Shown one piece after another: positions 11,042-20,072 of a DNA stretch of 64,000 nt. Position numbers and translations under genes: made by a program. Origin of the DNA: Peteryoungia rhizophila (GTDB lineage Bacteria > Pseudomonadota > Alphaproteobacteria > Rhizobiales > Rhizobiaceae); NCBI RefSeq assembly GCF_004912145.1, contig NZ_STGT01000003.1, positions 62,001 to 126,000 of the forward strand, read 5' to 3'. The notes beneath the pieces are model-generated. The model had not been told where the DNA came from. It saw only the letters and a program-made list of their open reading frames with translations, and ran no database searches. Every line of letters starts with the position of its first letter. Position 1 is the first letter of the stretch.

Positions 11042-12174
11042 CAGTTCGTTCCCGTGGATTTGGAAAGGGGCGCATCGTCGAGAGCCGTCTCTTTCGACAT
11101 GGGCATGAGGACCCGGAATGTGGTGCGGTTGGTCTGGCTGTCGCATTCGACGATGCCGCCATGGGCGCCGATAATCTTGGCAACAAGCGCCAGTCCGAGG
11201 CCGGATCCGTTCGTCTTCGTCGTAATGAAGGGATCGAAAAGATTCGGCAGCAGATCGGAGGGCACGCCTGGGCCATTGTCATGCACGCAGAATTCAAGCG
11301 GCAGCGAAATCTTTTCACGCGAGCCCGCGACGGATAGGCGGATGCCGGGACGATAGGCTGTCGTCAGCTGGAGCTCGCCATCGGAGCGTTCACCGATCGC
11401 TTCGGCGGCATTCTTCACCAGATTGAGGAAGACCTGCACCAGCTGGTCCCTGTTGGCGAAGACCGGAGGAAGCGAGGGGTCATAGTTCTCGGTGATGCGA
11501 ATATTGCGGGCAAACCCCGCCTTAGCGACGGCTTTCACCTGGTCGAGCACCGAGTGGATGTTGATCGACTGGCGATCCACCGGGCGCTCGTCGGAGAAGA
11601 CCTCCATGCGATCCACCAACGAGACGATGCGATCGGTCTCGTCGCAGATCAGGCGGGTCAGCGCCCGGTCTTCATCAGTGACCGCTGTCTCCAGCAATTG
11701 GGCCGCCCCGCGAATTCCCGAAAGCGGGTTCTTGATCTCATGCGCCAGCATCGAGGCGAGGCCGGTGACGGAGCGGGCAGCGGCACGGTGGGTCAGTTGA
11801 CGGTCGATCTTGTCGGCCATCGACCGTTCCTGGAAGACGACGACCACGTTGCCCGGCTGGCTGAGGACCGGCGCGACATAGAGGTCTACGAGCTTTTCCT
11901 GGCCCAGGCGGGGGGAGCTCAGGTCGACGCGGTATTCGTTGACCGGCGCACGGCGCTCGCGCACCTGCTCGATGAGAGACAAAAGCGGACTGCCGAATGG
12001 AATGAAGGTCGAGATGCGGTAGCGGGCGAGATGCGTGGCGCTCGCGCCAAAGAAGGCCTCGGCCTCCCAGTTGGCGAAGGCGATATGGCCATTGGCATCC
12101 ACCATCACCACAGGGTTCTGGATGGCGTTCAGGACGGCCATGGCGAGGCCACCGCCCTTGTCGTTCGCCGTCAT
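11041..12174 (-). CDS. ntrB: Nitrogen sensor kinase NtrB (GlnL)
   Basis: NtrB is the soluble histidine kinase/phosphatase that, under control of PII protein, sets the phosphorylation of NtrC. The 377-residue product has an N-terminal PAS domain, the H-box with H145 in [12 protein letters not shown], and a C-terminal HATPase with L-V-K-N-A-A-E-A and D-N-G-P-G-V-P. There are no membrane segments, as expected. The start at 12174 overlaps the stop of dusB by four bases (ATGA) and the stop shares a base with the ntrC start, so dusB, ntrB and ntrC form one tightly coupled operon. Confidence 0.96.
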
Positions 12175-13172
12175 GCGGCCTCCTGTCTGGTGGTGACGTC
12201 GCGGCTGCCCGAGAGCGCCTGCTGCATGGCATCGGCGACGAAATCCGAGTCCTTCGATGTCATGATTGCGGCCTTCGCCTGCGGCGTCAGATCCGGTGAA
12301 TGGCGATCGAGATACCAGCCGAGATGCTTGCGCGCATGACGGACACCGACATCGGCGCCGTAATGCTCCAGCATCATCTGGTAGTGTTCCACGACGAGGC
12401 CCGGTATCTCGGATGCCTGCGGACCGGCATGCCCTACCAGCACCCCCGCATGCCAAGGCCTTCCCTGGCAGCTGCGGCCGACCATGACTGCGTCGGCGCC
12501 TGAGCGGCGCAAGATCTCGTGGGCATCCTCCACCGTCTCGACATCGCCATTCGCGATCAGGGGAATCCGGATCGCATCTCGGACGGCTGCGATGGCGTCC
12601 CAGTCTGCTTTGCCCTCATAGAACTGCATACGGGTGCGTCCGTGCACGGTAATTAGCTGCACACCGGCGGCTTCGGCGCGCGCGGCAATCTCGGGCGCGT
12701 TGATCGACGTCTCGTCCCAGCCGAGGCGCATCTTGACCGTGACTGGGATCTTGACCGCTTTTACCGTCGCCTCGATCAATGACAGGGCGTGATCCGGTTC
12801 GCGCATCAAGGCCGATCCGGCATAACCACCGATCACCTTCTTGGCCGGGCAGCCCATGTTGATATCGATGATATCGGCACCATTGGCCTCGGCGATGACG
12901 GCAGCTTCGGCAAGCCACCTGGCTTCGCGCCCGGCGAGCTGGACCATGTGGGGGTTAAGCCCCGCCCCTTTAAGGCGCGACCAACTTTCGGCAGCGTTGA
13001 AAACCAGTTCACGACTTGCCACCATCTCGGTCACGACGAGACCAGCCCCGAACCGAAATGCCAGCTGACGGAACGGCAGGTCCGTCACGCCGGACATCGG
13101 CGCAAGCACAATCCGGTTCCGGACAGGAACCGAGCCGATGGAAAACGGCGTGTGCAAAGCAACAGGAACCAA
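12171..13172 (-). CDS. dusB: tRNA-dihydrouridine synthase DusB (NifR3)
   Basis: DusB is an FMN enzyme that reduces specific uridines in tRNA to dihydrouridine; in alphaproteobacteria the gene is known as nifR3 and heads the ntrBC operon. The 333-residue protein begins with the TIM-barrel FMN-binding strand L-A-P-M-S-G-V-T-D and carries the catalytic cysteine C108 in [10 protein letters not shown]. The helical tRNA-binding domain follows. It is the first gene of the minus-strand operon that continues into ntrB, and the promoter should lie in the 173-base gap shared with the divergent ispDF gene. In other species this position makes dusB subject to nitrogen-related autoregulation by NtrC. Confidence 0.95.
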   Translation of the reverse strand: MVPVALHTPFSIGSVPVRNRIVLAPMSGVTDLPFRQLAFRFGAGLVVTEMVASRELVFNAAESWSRLKGAGLNPHMVQLAGREARWLAEAAVIAEANGADIIDINMGCPAKKVIGGYAGSALMREPDHALSLIEATVKAVKIPVTVKMRLGWDETSINAPEIAARAEAAGVQLITVHGRTRMQFYEGKADWDAIAAVRDAIRIPLIANGDVETVEDAHEILRRSGADAVMVGRSCQGRPWHAGVLVGHAGPQASEIPGLVVEHYQMMLEHYGADVGVRHARKHLGWYLDRHSPDLTPQAKAAIMTSKDSDFVADAMQQALSGSRDVTTRQEAA

Positions 13173-13345
13173 CTGATTATCTTTCAGGCATCAAGCACAT
13201 TTGCATTATTTTTAGACAGTCAGCACTGGCTTGCCAAGAGGCAAAGCTCATGCATCGACAAAAAATCGTGCAAATGCTGGAAAAGACGATCCTGAGCCGA
13301 TAGAGCACGGGTGCGAAGAAAATGTGTCATGGACCAGGCGGGGCG

Positions 13346-14554
13346 ATGGAGCAAGTGCGTAGCGGAACAATCGGGATCGTTGTGGTTGCCGCGGGCCGCG
13401 GCGAACGCGCTGGCGCCTCCCTCGAAGGACCCAAACAGTATCGAAGGATCGGCGGCAGGGCAGTCATCTGGCATACGCTCAAGCCATTCCTCGACTGGCC
13501 CAAAAGTGGTCCGATCGTGCTCGTCATCCATCCCGACGACCGCGCGCTGCTCAACGACGCTACTGCAGATGTGCCCCGACGGGAGAACCTGATCGTCGTC
13601 ACAGGCGGCGCAACGCGGCAAGCGTCGGTCCTGAACGGTCTGCGGGCACTTCAAGGTCGCGACGTTGGCCATGTGATGATCCAAGATGGTGTGCGGCCCT
13701 TTGTCGACGCAGCACTGCTGGAGCGGATCGCAACCGAACTCAGCTCCGGCAAATCCGCCGTGCTGCCGGCCGTGCCGGTATCGGACACGATCAAGCGCGG
13801 GGATGCCTCCGGGGTGGTCATGGGCACGGTTCCGCGCAAGGATCTGTTCGCCGCCCAGACGCCCCAGAGCTTTCACTACGAGACTATACTTTTCGCACAT
13901 GAGCGGGCTGCCGAAGAACAGGCTGCAGACTTTACGGATGACGCCTCGATCGCGGAATGGGCGGGCATTCCAGTGCATCTGGTCGAGGGCTCGATCGATA
14001 ACGTCAAACTCACGGTTCAAAGGGACATCGCCATGGCCGACGAAAAACTGCGGGGCTCCGCCCTGCCCGATGTCCGCACCGGAAACGGCTATGACGTGCA
14101 CCAGCTCGAAGCCGGTGACGGCGTTACCCTCTGCGGCATCTTCATTCCGCACGACCAGAAGCTCAAGGGACATTCGGATGCCGATGTTGCGCTGCATGCG
14201 CTGACAGACGCGCTGCTTGCGACCTGTGGTGCCGGCGATATCGGCGATCATTTCCCGCCCTCGGATATGCAGTGGAAGGGCGCGCCGTCCCGCATCTTCC
14301 TGGAGCATGCCGCCAGGATCGCACGGGAGGCCGGCGGCACGATCATGAATGCAGATATTTCGCTTATTGCCGAAGCGCCTAAGATCGGCCCCCATCGGCA
14401 GGCCATGCGGGAAAAACTCGCTGAGATCCTCGGCATCTCGCTTGATCGCTGCTCGGTGAAGGCGACGACCAACGAGACGATCGGTTTTGTCGGCCGGCGC
14501 GAGGGGATCGCGGCGATTGCCACGGCGACGGTGGTATTCCGGGGAAATGCTTGA
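13346..14554 (+). CDS. ispDF: Bifunctional MEP-pathway enzyme IspDF
   Basis: The product fuses two non-consecutive enzymes of the methylerythritol phosphate route to isoprenoids: CDP-ME synthase (IspD, N-terminal) and MECDP synthase (IspF, C-terminal). The IspD half has the CTP-binding loop [11 protein letters not shown] with G-P-K-Q-Y, and the IspF half starts near residue 245 with G-N-G-Y-D-V-H (the D-x-H zinc motif) and has [14 protein letters not shown]. The fusion is usual in alphaproteobacteria. I chose the ATG at 13346 (402 residues), preceded by AGGCGGGG; an in-frame ATG at 13322 would add eight residues. It is divergent from dusB and its stop shares one base with the next gene. Confidence 0.95.
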   Translation: MEQVRSGTIGIVVVAAGRGERAGASLEGPKQYRRIGGRAVIWHTLKPFLDWPKSGPIVLVIHPDDRALLNDATADVPRRENLIVVTGGATRQASVLNGLRALQGRDVGHVMIQDGVRPFVDAALLERIATELSSGKSAVLPAVPVSDTIKRGDASGVVMGTVPRKDLFAAQTPQSFHYETILFAHERAAEEQAADFTDDASIAEWAGIPVHLVEGSIDNVKLTVQRDIAMADEKLRGSALPDVRTGNGYDVHQLEAGDGVTLCGIFIPHDQKLKGHSDADVALHALTDALLATCGAGDIGDHFPPSDMQWKGAPSRIFLEHAARIAREAGGTIMNADISLIAEAPKIGPHRQAMREKLAEILGISLDRCSVKATTNETIGFVGRREGIAAIATATVVFRGNA

Positions 14555-15060
14555 TGGGGCTCTATCCGGCCGACATCGAGGCGCTGGCCTCCGCAATCAT
14601 TGCCGTCTACCGCGACCGGGGCTGGATGATCGCGACAGCAGAGTCCTGCACTGGCGGGTTGATTGCCGGCGCCCTGACTGAGATTGCCGGATCGTCCGCC
14701 GTCGTCGATCGGGGCTTCGTCACCTATACGAACCAGGCGAAGATGGACCTGATCGGCGTTTCGGTAGCGTCGCTCCAAAGCTTCGGTGCAGTGTCGAGGG
14801 AGACAGTCTTACAGATGGCCCATGGGGCACTGATGCGTTCGGGTGCCGAGGTCGCAGTGGCCGTCACTGGTATTGCAGGACCGGGTGGCGGATCAGCGGA
14901 GAAGCCGGTTGGGCTCGTGCATCTTGCCCTAAACACCCGATCGGGCATCGTCGATCATCGGGAAATGCGCTACGGCGAGATCGGCCGCGCGCAGGTTAGG
15001 CTGGCGACCGTGCGGACGGCACTTGAAATGCTCTTGGCAACCGCTCAGACGCCAGCGTAG
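14554..15060 (+). CDS. pncC: CinA-type nicotinamide-nucleotide amidohydrolase
   Basis: This 168-residue protein is a stand-alone CinA C-terminal domain. Enzymes of this family (PncC) deamidate nicotinamide mononucleotide to nicotinate mononucleotide, recycling the NMN released by DNA ligase. The family signature is clear: A-T-A-E-S-C-T-G-G-L-I-A-G near residue 30, the F-V-T-Y-T-N-Q-A-K segment, and V-A-V-T-G-I-A-G-P-G-G-G-S. I use the ATG at 14554, which overlaps the ispDF stop by one base (TGATG); a TTG three bases earlier is also in frame. Its 3' end overlaps the convergent RatA-like gene by 16 bases. The biochemical activity is inferred from the family. Confidence 0.88.
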   Translation: MGLYPADIEALASAIIAVYRDRGWMIATAESCTGGLIAGALTEIAGSSAVVDRGFVTYTNQAKMDLIGVSVASLQSFGAVSRETVLQMAHGALMRSGAEVAVAVTGIAGPGGGSAEKPVGLVHLALNTRSGIVDHREMRYGEIGRAQVRLATVRTALEMLLATAQTPA

Positions 15061-15497
15061 ATCTTGTCAGCACGCGTCTCGAATGCTTCGGAAAACATGC
15101 GGAAGGCGCGGTCGAACATCGAGCCCATGAGCGCGCCAAGGATTCGGTTCTTGAACTCGTAGTCGATGTAGAAATGCACGGCACAGCCGCCATCGGCCGT
15201 TTCTTCGAAGCGCCAGCGGTTATCCAGGTACTTGAACGGACCCTCGATGTATTTCACATCGATGGTCCGCTCTGCCGGGCTCAGCAGAACCTGCGTCGTG
15301 AAGGTTTCGCGGATCGCCTTGTAGCCTACCGTCATATCGGCAAGCAGCAGTTCCTTGCCGTCGCGTTCGCGGCGCGAGCGGATGGTCAGAGCCTCGCAGA
15401 GCGGCAGGAATTCCGGATAGCGCCCGACGTCGGCGACGAGGGCGTACATGCGGTCGGGCGAGTGCTTGACGAGGCGGCGGGTTTCGAATTGTGGCAT
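15045..15497 (-). CDS. RatA/COQ10-type START-fold protein
   Basis: The 150-residue protein is a member of the COQ10/RatA (polyketide cyclase-like, SRPBCC) family. It starts M-P-Q-F-E-T-R-R-L-V-K-H-S and has the typical segment M-Y-A-L-V-A-D-V-G-R-Y-P-E-F-L-P. Mitochondrial and proteobacterial relatives bind ubiquinone and aid respiration; the E. coli member RatA has been reported to bind the 50S subunit. The position next to lipA, as seen in many rhizobia, does not decide between these. I prefer the ATG at 15497 over the longer frame to 15533, since this matches the family's N-terminus. The 3' end overlaps the convergent pncC gene. Confidence 0.85.
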   Translation of the reverse strand: MPQFETRRLVKHSPDRMYALVADVGRYPEFLPLCEALTIRSRRERDGKELLLADMTVGYKAIRETFTTQVLLSPAERTIDVKYIEGPFKYLDNRWRFEETADGGCAVHFYIDYEFKNRILGALMGSMFDRAFRMFSEAFETRADKIYAGV

Positions 15498-15507
15498 GAA
15501 GCGGGAC

Positions 15508-16080
15508 TTAATGAGGAAGTCCCGCGAGATCAAGCAGGTGCGCCATTTCGCCGTGGGATTTGAGGGTTATGACGGGTACGGACGGGCCGTGACGATCGAT
15601 TTCCTGGATGATGCTTGGGACGTAGCGGCGCTCGAAGTTCCAGATGTAGGAAAGGAAGTCGCGATCGGGCAAAGGTTCAGGGCAACCTTCGGCCATATCT
15701 GGCCTCACGGTACCTTTGTAACGGGCAACTCTTTTCGCCACGCCCAGCAAGCATTTCCATCTGGGAAGTCGCAGCCAAATAATGAGGTCGGTGCGAGGCA
15801 GCCTTATGTCAAATGACGACGAACCACTGCCGTCTATGACCCAAGCCTCACGGGCAACCAAGTCACTCAAGCGTTCACGCTGCTCTTGCCTGCTCCGTTA
15901 CTGCCAACCGGGCAGCCAGCGTACATCCCTGTCCAGCGAAACGTAAACTAGATTAAGAGAGGATGCGAGGCTTTGGGAATACGTGCTCTTGCCGGAGCCT
16001 GATGAGCCGATGACGCAGATGCGCCTTGCTCGGTTCAAAAGCTCCGCGGCTTCTTCAGACGAATAGACGTAACAAACCAA
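15508..16080 (-). pseudogene. FlaR-like small P-loop kinase gene interrupted by one in-frame stop
   Basis: Two open frames in the same phase, 15898-16080 and 15508-15897, together encode one P-loop protein resembling the FlaR/adenylate-kinase-like topology modulation family. The first part has Walker A I-G-S-S-G-S-G-K-S-T and L-D-R-D-V-R-W-L-P-G-W-Q; then a TAA stop (15898-15900, read on the minus strand) interrupts; the frame continues R-S-R-Q-E-Q-R-E-R-L-S-D-L and then W-V-I-D-G, L-P-R-T-D-L-I-I-W-L and R-P-D-M-A-E-G-C-P, all conserved features of the family in the expected order. There is no frameshift or deletion at the break. The start is unclear: a TTG at 16080 is possible, or one near residue 17. 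I judge it a recent nonsense pseudogene or a sequencing error. Confidence 0.75.
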
Positions 16081-16150
16081 CGCCGCACACTCCTAACGTG
16101 CATCAGACTTAACCCGTCAGGACACTTGAAGACAGTGTAAAATCAGGCTG

Positions 16151-17143
16151 TCACGCCTTGGCCACCAGTTTCTCCCGCGCCGCCTTCAACCGCGCAAAGT
16201 CATCCCCCGCATGGTGCGATGAGCGCGTGAGCGGGCTCGAAGACACCATCAGGAAGCCCTTGGTATAGGCGATGTCCTCGTAGGACTTGAACTCGTCCGG
16301 CGTGACGAAGCGCTCGACCTTGTGGTGCTTGCGGGTCGGCTGGAGATATTGGCCAATGGTCAGAAAGTCGACGTCGGCGGTGCGCAGGTCGTCCATCAGC
16401 TGCAGGACTTCGTTCCGCTCTTCGCCGAGGCCGACCATGATGCCCGACTTGGTGAACATGGTTGGGTCCAGTTCCTTGACCCGCTGCAGCAGGCGCACGG
16501 AGTGGAAATAGCGGGCGCCTGGGCGGACGGTCAGATAGTTGCCCGGCACGGTTTCCATGTTGTGATTGAAGACATCGGGCTTGGCGGCGACGACGCGTTC
16601 CAGGGCGCCCGGCTTCTTCAGGAAGTCCGGGGTGAGGATCTCGATGGTCGTACCCGGCGAGGCTTCGCGGATCGCCCAGATGACCTGTTCGAAGTGCTCG
16701 GCGCCGCCGTCGGCCAGATCGTCACGGTCGACGGAGGTAATGACCACATGCTGCAGGCCCATCTGGCGGACAGCCTTGGCGACATTCGCGGGCTCTTCCA
16801 AGTCGAGCGCGTTCGGCTTGCCGGTCGCGACATTGCAGAAGGCGCAGGCGCGGGTACAGATCTCGCCCATGATCATAAAGGTCGCGTGCTTCTTGTCCCA
16901 GCACTCGCCGATATTCGGGCAGCCGGCTTCCTCGCAGACCGTCACCAGCTTGTGGGAGCGGACGAGTTCGCGGGTCTCGTGGTAGCCCTTGGAGGTCGGC
17001 GCCTTGACGCGGATCCATTCCGGCTTGCGCAGAACTTCCGTGTCCGGCTTGTGGGCCTTTTCCGGATGGCGGACGCGCTTCTCGTCTGCGGACGCCACCA
17101 CGGCGGGGCTGGAGACATTGATCCTGTCGAGAATGGTAACCAT
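16151..17143 (-). CDS. lipA: Lipoyl synthase LipA
   Basis: LipA inserts two sulfur atoms into protein-bound octanoyl groups, making the lipoyl cofactor of pyruvate and 2-oxoglutarate dehydrogenases; its substrates PdhB and PdhC are encoded a few kilobases away. The 330-residue radical SAM protein has both cluster sites: the auxiliary cluster cysteines C70, C75 and C81 in [12 protein letters not shown], and the SAM cluster C96-x3-C100-x2-C103 in C-T-R-A-C-A-F-C. The C-terminal serine motif is R-S-S-H-H-A, where many homologues read R-S-S-Y-x-A. I chose the ATG at 17143 as the first start that fits; upstream codons look non-coding. It lies downstream of the GlsB-like and lpdA genes on the same strand. 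Confidence 0.95.
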   Translation of the reverse strand: MVTILDRINVSSPAVVASADEKRVRHPEKAHKPDTEVLRKPEWIRVKAPTSKGYHETRELVRSHKLVTVCEEAGCPNIGECWDKKHATFMIMGEICTRACAFCNVATGKPNALDLEEPANVAKAVRQMGLQHVVITSVDRDDLADGGAEHFEQVIWAIREASPGTTIEILTPDFLKKPGALERVVAAKPDVFNHNMETVPGNYLTVRPGARYFHSVRLLQRVKELDPTMFTKSGIMVGLGEERNEVLQLMDDLRTADVDFLTIGQYLQPTRKHHKVERFVTPDEFKSYEDIAYTKGFLMVSSSPLTRSSHHAGDDFARLKAAREKLVAKA

Positions 17144-17181
17144 GATGAAAACCCTGTGCCGCAGTGTGTGCGGCCTTTCGT

Positions 17182-17436
17182 TTACCGCCTGACGAGCTTG
17201 GCGATGAAGAGAAGGATGCTTGCGCCGACGAAACTGGTGATCAGATAGCCCAGCCAGTCGCCCGCGACGAAGATGCCCAGACGGCGGAAGATCGCAGCCG
17301 CGATCACCGCACCGATGATCCCGATGATGATGTTCATGATGACGCCGAAGCGCATGTCCATGAGCTTGCCTGCGAGCCATCCGGCGAGGCCGCCGAAGAA
17401 GATGGTTGCGAGAATACCGACTTCAAACCCTGCCAC
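17182..17436 (-). CDS. GlsB/YeaQ/YmgE-family small membrane protein
   Basis: The product is about 84 residues, nearly all membrane-spanning: three hydrophobic segments rich in glycine, beginning [14 protein letters not shown] and containing [11 protein letters not shown] and I-I-G-I-I-G-A-V-I. This is the GlsB/YeaQ/YmgE (transglycosylase-associated) family of stress-induced inner-membrane proteins whose molecular function is not known. I chose the GTG at 17436 because AAGGGAG lies six bases before it; an ATG at 17460 would give eight extra hydrophilic residues and has no good ribosome site. It sits between lpdA and lipA. Confidence 0.82.
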   Translation of the reverse strand: MAGFEVGILATIFFGGLAGWLAGKLMDMRFGVIMNIIIGIIGAVIAAAIFRRLGIFVAGDWLGYLITSFVGASILLFIAKLVRR

Positions 17437-17463
17437 GTCGAACTCCCTTCGGATCGTCAATTT

Positions 17464-17496
17464 GGAACCTGCCGCCCATATAGGCGGCGAGGTTCC
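17464..17496 (-). terminator. Long hairpin between lpdA and the GlsB-like gene
   Basis: The sequence GGAACCTGCCGCC, a six-base loop CATATA, and GGCGGCGAGGTTCC form a 13-bp stem with a single bulged base. It begins 17 bases after the lpdA stop on the minus strand. There is no clear run of T after it on either strand, so it may be an inefficient terminator or an RNA-stabilising end rather than a full terminator. Confidence 0.45.
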
Positions 17497-17512
17497 GTTT
17501 CACAACCGGGCT

Positions 17513-18958
17513 TCAGGCGTTGAGCACCCGGCCATAGGCGTCAAGCACGCTTTCCTTCATCATTTCCGACAGCGTCGGATGTGGGAAGATCGTGTGCATC
17601 AGCTCTTCTTCTGTCGTCTCGAGGTTCATCGCGACAACAAAGCCCTGGATAAGTTCGGTCACTTCCGCGCCAACCATGTGGGCGCCGATGAGTTCGCCGG
17701 TCTTCTTGTCGAAGATCGTCTTGATCATGCCCTGGTCTTCGCCGAGCGCGATCGCCTTGCCGTTGGCGTTGAAGTTGTAGCGACCAACGCGGATCTCGCG
17801 ACCATCGGCCTTCGCCTTGGCTTCTGTCAGACCGACCGAGGCGACCTGCGGATTGCAATAGGTGCAGCCCGGGATCTTGGCCTTGTCCATCGGATGGACA
17901 TTGGGCAAGCCTGCAATCTTCTCGATGCAGATGACGCCTTCGTGCTCGGCCTTGTGGGCGAGCATCGGCGGGCCTGCGACGTCGCCGATCGCATACAGAC
18001 CCGGCACATTGGTCTTGCCGTAGCCGTCGATAACGATGCAGCCGCGGTCGGTCTTCACACCGAGCGTTTCGAGGCCGAGGTTCTCGATATTGCCCTGGAC
18101 GCCGACGGCGGAGATCAGACGGTCAGCGGTGATCGTCTGAACCTTGCCATCCTTGGTCTCGACATGGGCGGTGATGGAATTCGTGCCCTTCTCGACCTTG
18201 GAGACCTTGGCTTCAGTGATGATCTTCAGGCCACGCTTTTCCAGCTGCTTGCGGGCCAAGGTGGAGATTTCCACGTCCTCGACCGGCATGATGTTGGCCA
18301 TCAGTTCGACGACGGTGACGTCGACGCCCATCGAGCGGTAGAAGGAGGCAAATTCGATGCCGATGGCGCCCGAGCCCATGACAACCAGCGACTTCGGCAT
18401 GAAGTCCGGCTTCATCGCCTCGAAATAGGTCCAGATCAGCTTGCCATCCGGCTCGATGCCTGGGAGTGCACGGGGGCGCGCACCGGTCGCGACGATGATG
18501 TGCTTGGCGGTATAGGTGCCCTCACCCAGAACGCCCTTCGGGATCGGGTTCTGCGGCTCGACGACGGGCTTGGTCATCTTGCCGACGACGACTTCGCCGG
18601 GCTTGGTGAGCTTGGCTTCGCCCCAGATCACGTCGATCTTGTTCTTCTTCATCAGGAAGGCGACGCCGCCATTGAGGCGGGCCGAGACGCCGCGCGAACG
18701 GGCGACCACGTCCTTGACGTCGGCGGTCATCGTGCCGTTCAGCGTCAGGCCGTAGGATTTTGCGTGATTGGCGTGATCGAGGATCTCGGCCGAGCGCAGG
18801 AGCGCCTTGGTCGGGATGCAGCCCCAGTTGAGGCAGATGCCGCCCAAATGCTCGCGCTCGATGATCGCCGTCTTCAGGCCGAGCTGAGCTGCACGAATAG
18901 CGGTGACGTAGCCGCCGGGGCCGGAGCCGATGATGATGACGTCGTAAACATTCGACAT
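17513..18958 (-). CDS. lpdA: Dihydrolipoyl dehydrogenase (E3)
   Basis: This FAD enzyme reoxidises the dihydrolipoyl groups of the pyruvate dehydrogenase complex and passes electrons to NAD. The 481-residue protein starts with the FAD motif I-I-I-G-S-G-P-G-G-Y, has the redox-active disulfide C42/C47 in G-G-I-C-L-N-W-G-C-I-P-T-K, an NAD-binding domain with V-M-G-S-G-A-I-G-I-E-F-A, and the C-terminal His-Glu pair in H-P-T-L-S-E. I chose the ATG at 18958 (M-S-N-V-Y-D-V-I-I-I-G). It is downstream of the pdhABC operon, separated by an SGNH hydrolase and a DUF465 gene, so it most likely serves PDH rather than the 2-oxoglutarate or glycine complexes. Confidence 0.96.
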   Translation of the reverse strand: MSNVYDVIIIGSGPGGYVTAIRAAQLGLKTAIIEREHLGGICLNWGCIPTKALLRSAEILDHANHAKSYGLTLNGTMTADVKDVVARSRGVSARLNGGVAFLMKKNKIDVIWGEAKLTKPGEVVVGKMTKPVVEPQNPIPKGVLGEGTYTAKHIIVATGARPRALPGIEPDGKLIWTYFEAMKPDFMPKSLVVMGSGAIGIEFASFYRSMGVDVTVVELMANIMPVEDVEISTLARKQLEKRGLKIITEAKVSKVEKGTNSITAHVETKDGKVQTITADRLISAVGVQGNIENLGLETLGVKTDRGCIVIDGYGKTNVPGLYAIGDVAGPPMLAHKAEHEGVICIEKIAGLPNVHPMDKAKIPGCTYCNPQVASVGLTEAKAKADGREIRVGRYNFNANGKAIALGEDQGMIKTIFDKKTGELIGAHMVGAEVTELIQGFVVAMNLETTEEELMHTIFPHPTLSEMMKESVLDAYGRVLNA

Positions 18959-18987
18959 GGGCGCTTCCACTCCTCGGTTTCCTGCGA

Positions 18988-19013
18988 GCCTCCGCGCGTT
19001 TGGCGGCGGAGGC
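18988..19013. other. Hairpin in the lpdA upstream region
   Basis: GCCTCCGC and GCGGAGGC pair across a ten-base loop, 26 bases after the stop of the DUF465 gene and 30 bases before the lpdA start on the minus strand. No T-run follows it. It could be a weak terminator of the upstream gene or a 5' leader structure of lpdA; the sequence does not decide. Confidence 0.35.
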
Positions 19014-19039
19014 CCGGTTCGGGACTGGAAGCGAGTGCC

Positions 19040-19306
19040 TCAGACGGGCGGTGTCTCGGCTTCCGGTTCGTGATGAACCAGCATCCCGTAGATTTCATCC
19101 TTGAGCTGCATCCGCTTCTTGCGCATTTCCACAATGTGGAAGTCGTCTGCAGGCTCGACATCTGTTTCGGCGCGGTGGATGGCCCGGTTCACCTCATGAT
19201 AGGTTTCGAACAATCTCGCGAAATGACCATCCGTTTCCTTCAGATGACGCATCAGCGCGACGTGTTCCGGGAATTCCACTGCCAGTTCGTGCGGTGTGTT
19301 CGACAT
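19040..19306 (-). CDS. DUF465 (YdcH-like) small coiled-coil protein
   Basis: The 88-residue product begins M-S-N-T-P-H-E-L-A and is mostly charged helix, with H-L-K-E-T-D-G-H-F-A-R-L-F-E-x-Y-H-E-V-N-R-x-I-H-R-A-E split by short turns, and L-K-D-E-I-Y near the end. This pattern (L.E.D..F..L...Y...N..I.R.E) is that of the DUF465/YdcH family of short helical proteins with no known function. A ribosome site GAGGAG lies eight bases before the ATG at 19306, which excludes the longer frame. It precedes lpdA on the same strand. Confidence 0.83.
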   Translation of the reverse strand: MSNTPHELAVEFPEHVALMRHLKETDGHFARLFETYHEVNRAIHRAETDVEPADDFHIVEMRKKRMQLKDEIYGMLVHHEPEAETPPV

Positions 19307-19417
19307 GAACCCATCTCCTCTTGTCGGGGTTGATGGGCTCAGGTTAGACGCAGCGCACAAGACCTCCTTGATTTTGATCAACGCGCCCTGATGGAGAGTT
19401 CAGGAAGCGGGCTTTCT

Positions 19418-20056
19418 TCAAAGCCCGAGCATCATGCGGACGATCGGCTCAAGGCCGCGTCCGATGGCACGGGTGTTTTCAGCGTCGAGATGGATGCCGT
19501 CGAGCGGTGTGGTCTCGGCGACCGATCCGGCATCGAAAAAGGCACATCCGGCCTCGTCCGCCGCGTCGCGATACATGCTGGCCAGCATGGCGCCTTCTTC
19601 CACCGAGTGGTTGAACATGGCGCCGAACACCGAATTGGCCGTCTCACGGATCGCAGGCGGTGCGACGATCAGGATCTCGGGCTCTTCGAACTCGAAACCC
19701 CAGTCATGCTTCTGCACCTGCTTGACCAGACGCTTGACGCCACTGGTCGCGCCGATTGCCGTTCCCTGGATGCCACGCTTAAGGTCATTCGTCCCCAGCA
19801 TGATGATCACCAGATCGATCGGCTTGTGCGTGGCGAGAAGCGTCGGCAGCAACTTGGTTCCGTTACGCTCGCAATCGCCCAGGTGGTCATCATAGGCCGT
19901 GGTGCGGCCGTTCAGGCCTTCGGCGATCACCCGGACCCTGTGACCGAGCGCCTTTTGCAAGACGCTCGTCCAGCGGTCCTCATAGGCATGCCGACCCAGA
20001 TTTACCGGATCGTATCCCCATGTCAGGCTGTCGCCGTAGACAAGAACGGTCTTCAT
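19418..20056 (-). CDS. SGNH/GDSL-family hydrolase (arylesterase-like)
   Basis: The 212-residue protein is an SGNH hydrolase, a serine esterase fold acting on carboxylic esters, often of lipids or arylesters. Block I is V-L-V-Y-G-D-S-L-T-W-G-Y near the N-terminus with the catalytic serine in G-D-S-L; block III is I-M-L-G-T-N-D-L-K; block V is D-G-I-H-L-D-A with the catalytic Asp and His. No signal peptide is seen, so it is probably cytoplasmic. The start at 20056 lies 16 bases downstream of the pdhC stop, suggesting cotranscription with the pdh operon, an arrangement I recall from other rhizobia. The natural substrate is unknown. Confidence 0.85.
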   Translation of the reverse strand: MKTVLVYGDSLTWGYDPVNLGRHAYEDRWTSVLQKALGHRVRVIAEGLNGRTTAYDDHLGDCERNGTKLLPTLLATHKPIDLVIIMLGTNDLKRGIQGTAIGATSGVKRLVKQVQKHDWGFEFEEPEILIVAPPAIRETANSVFGAMFNHSVEEGAMLASMYRDAADEAGCAFFDAGSVAETTPLDGIHLDAENTRAIGRGLEPIVRMMLGL

Positions 20057-20072
20057 CGCACCGCTCCCCGGA

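Noticed and set aside
13173..13345. Search for an NtrC or sigma-54 site in front of dusB
   Set aside because: TGCAAATGTGC in the gap only loosely resembles half of an NtrC site, and no GG-N10-GC element is visible in the expected place.
17273..19333. Long plus-strand open frame of 686 codons
   Set aside because: It runs opposite lpdA and the DUF465 gene, its translation is rich in Asp/Arg/His without known domains, and it is the usual antisense shadow of a GC-rich gene.
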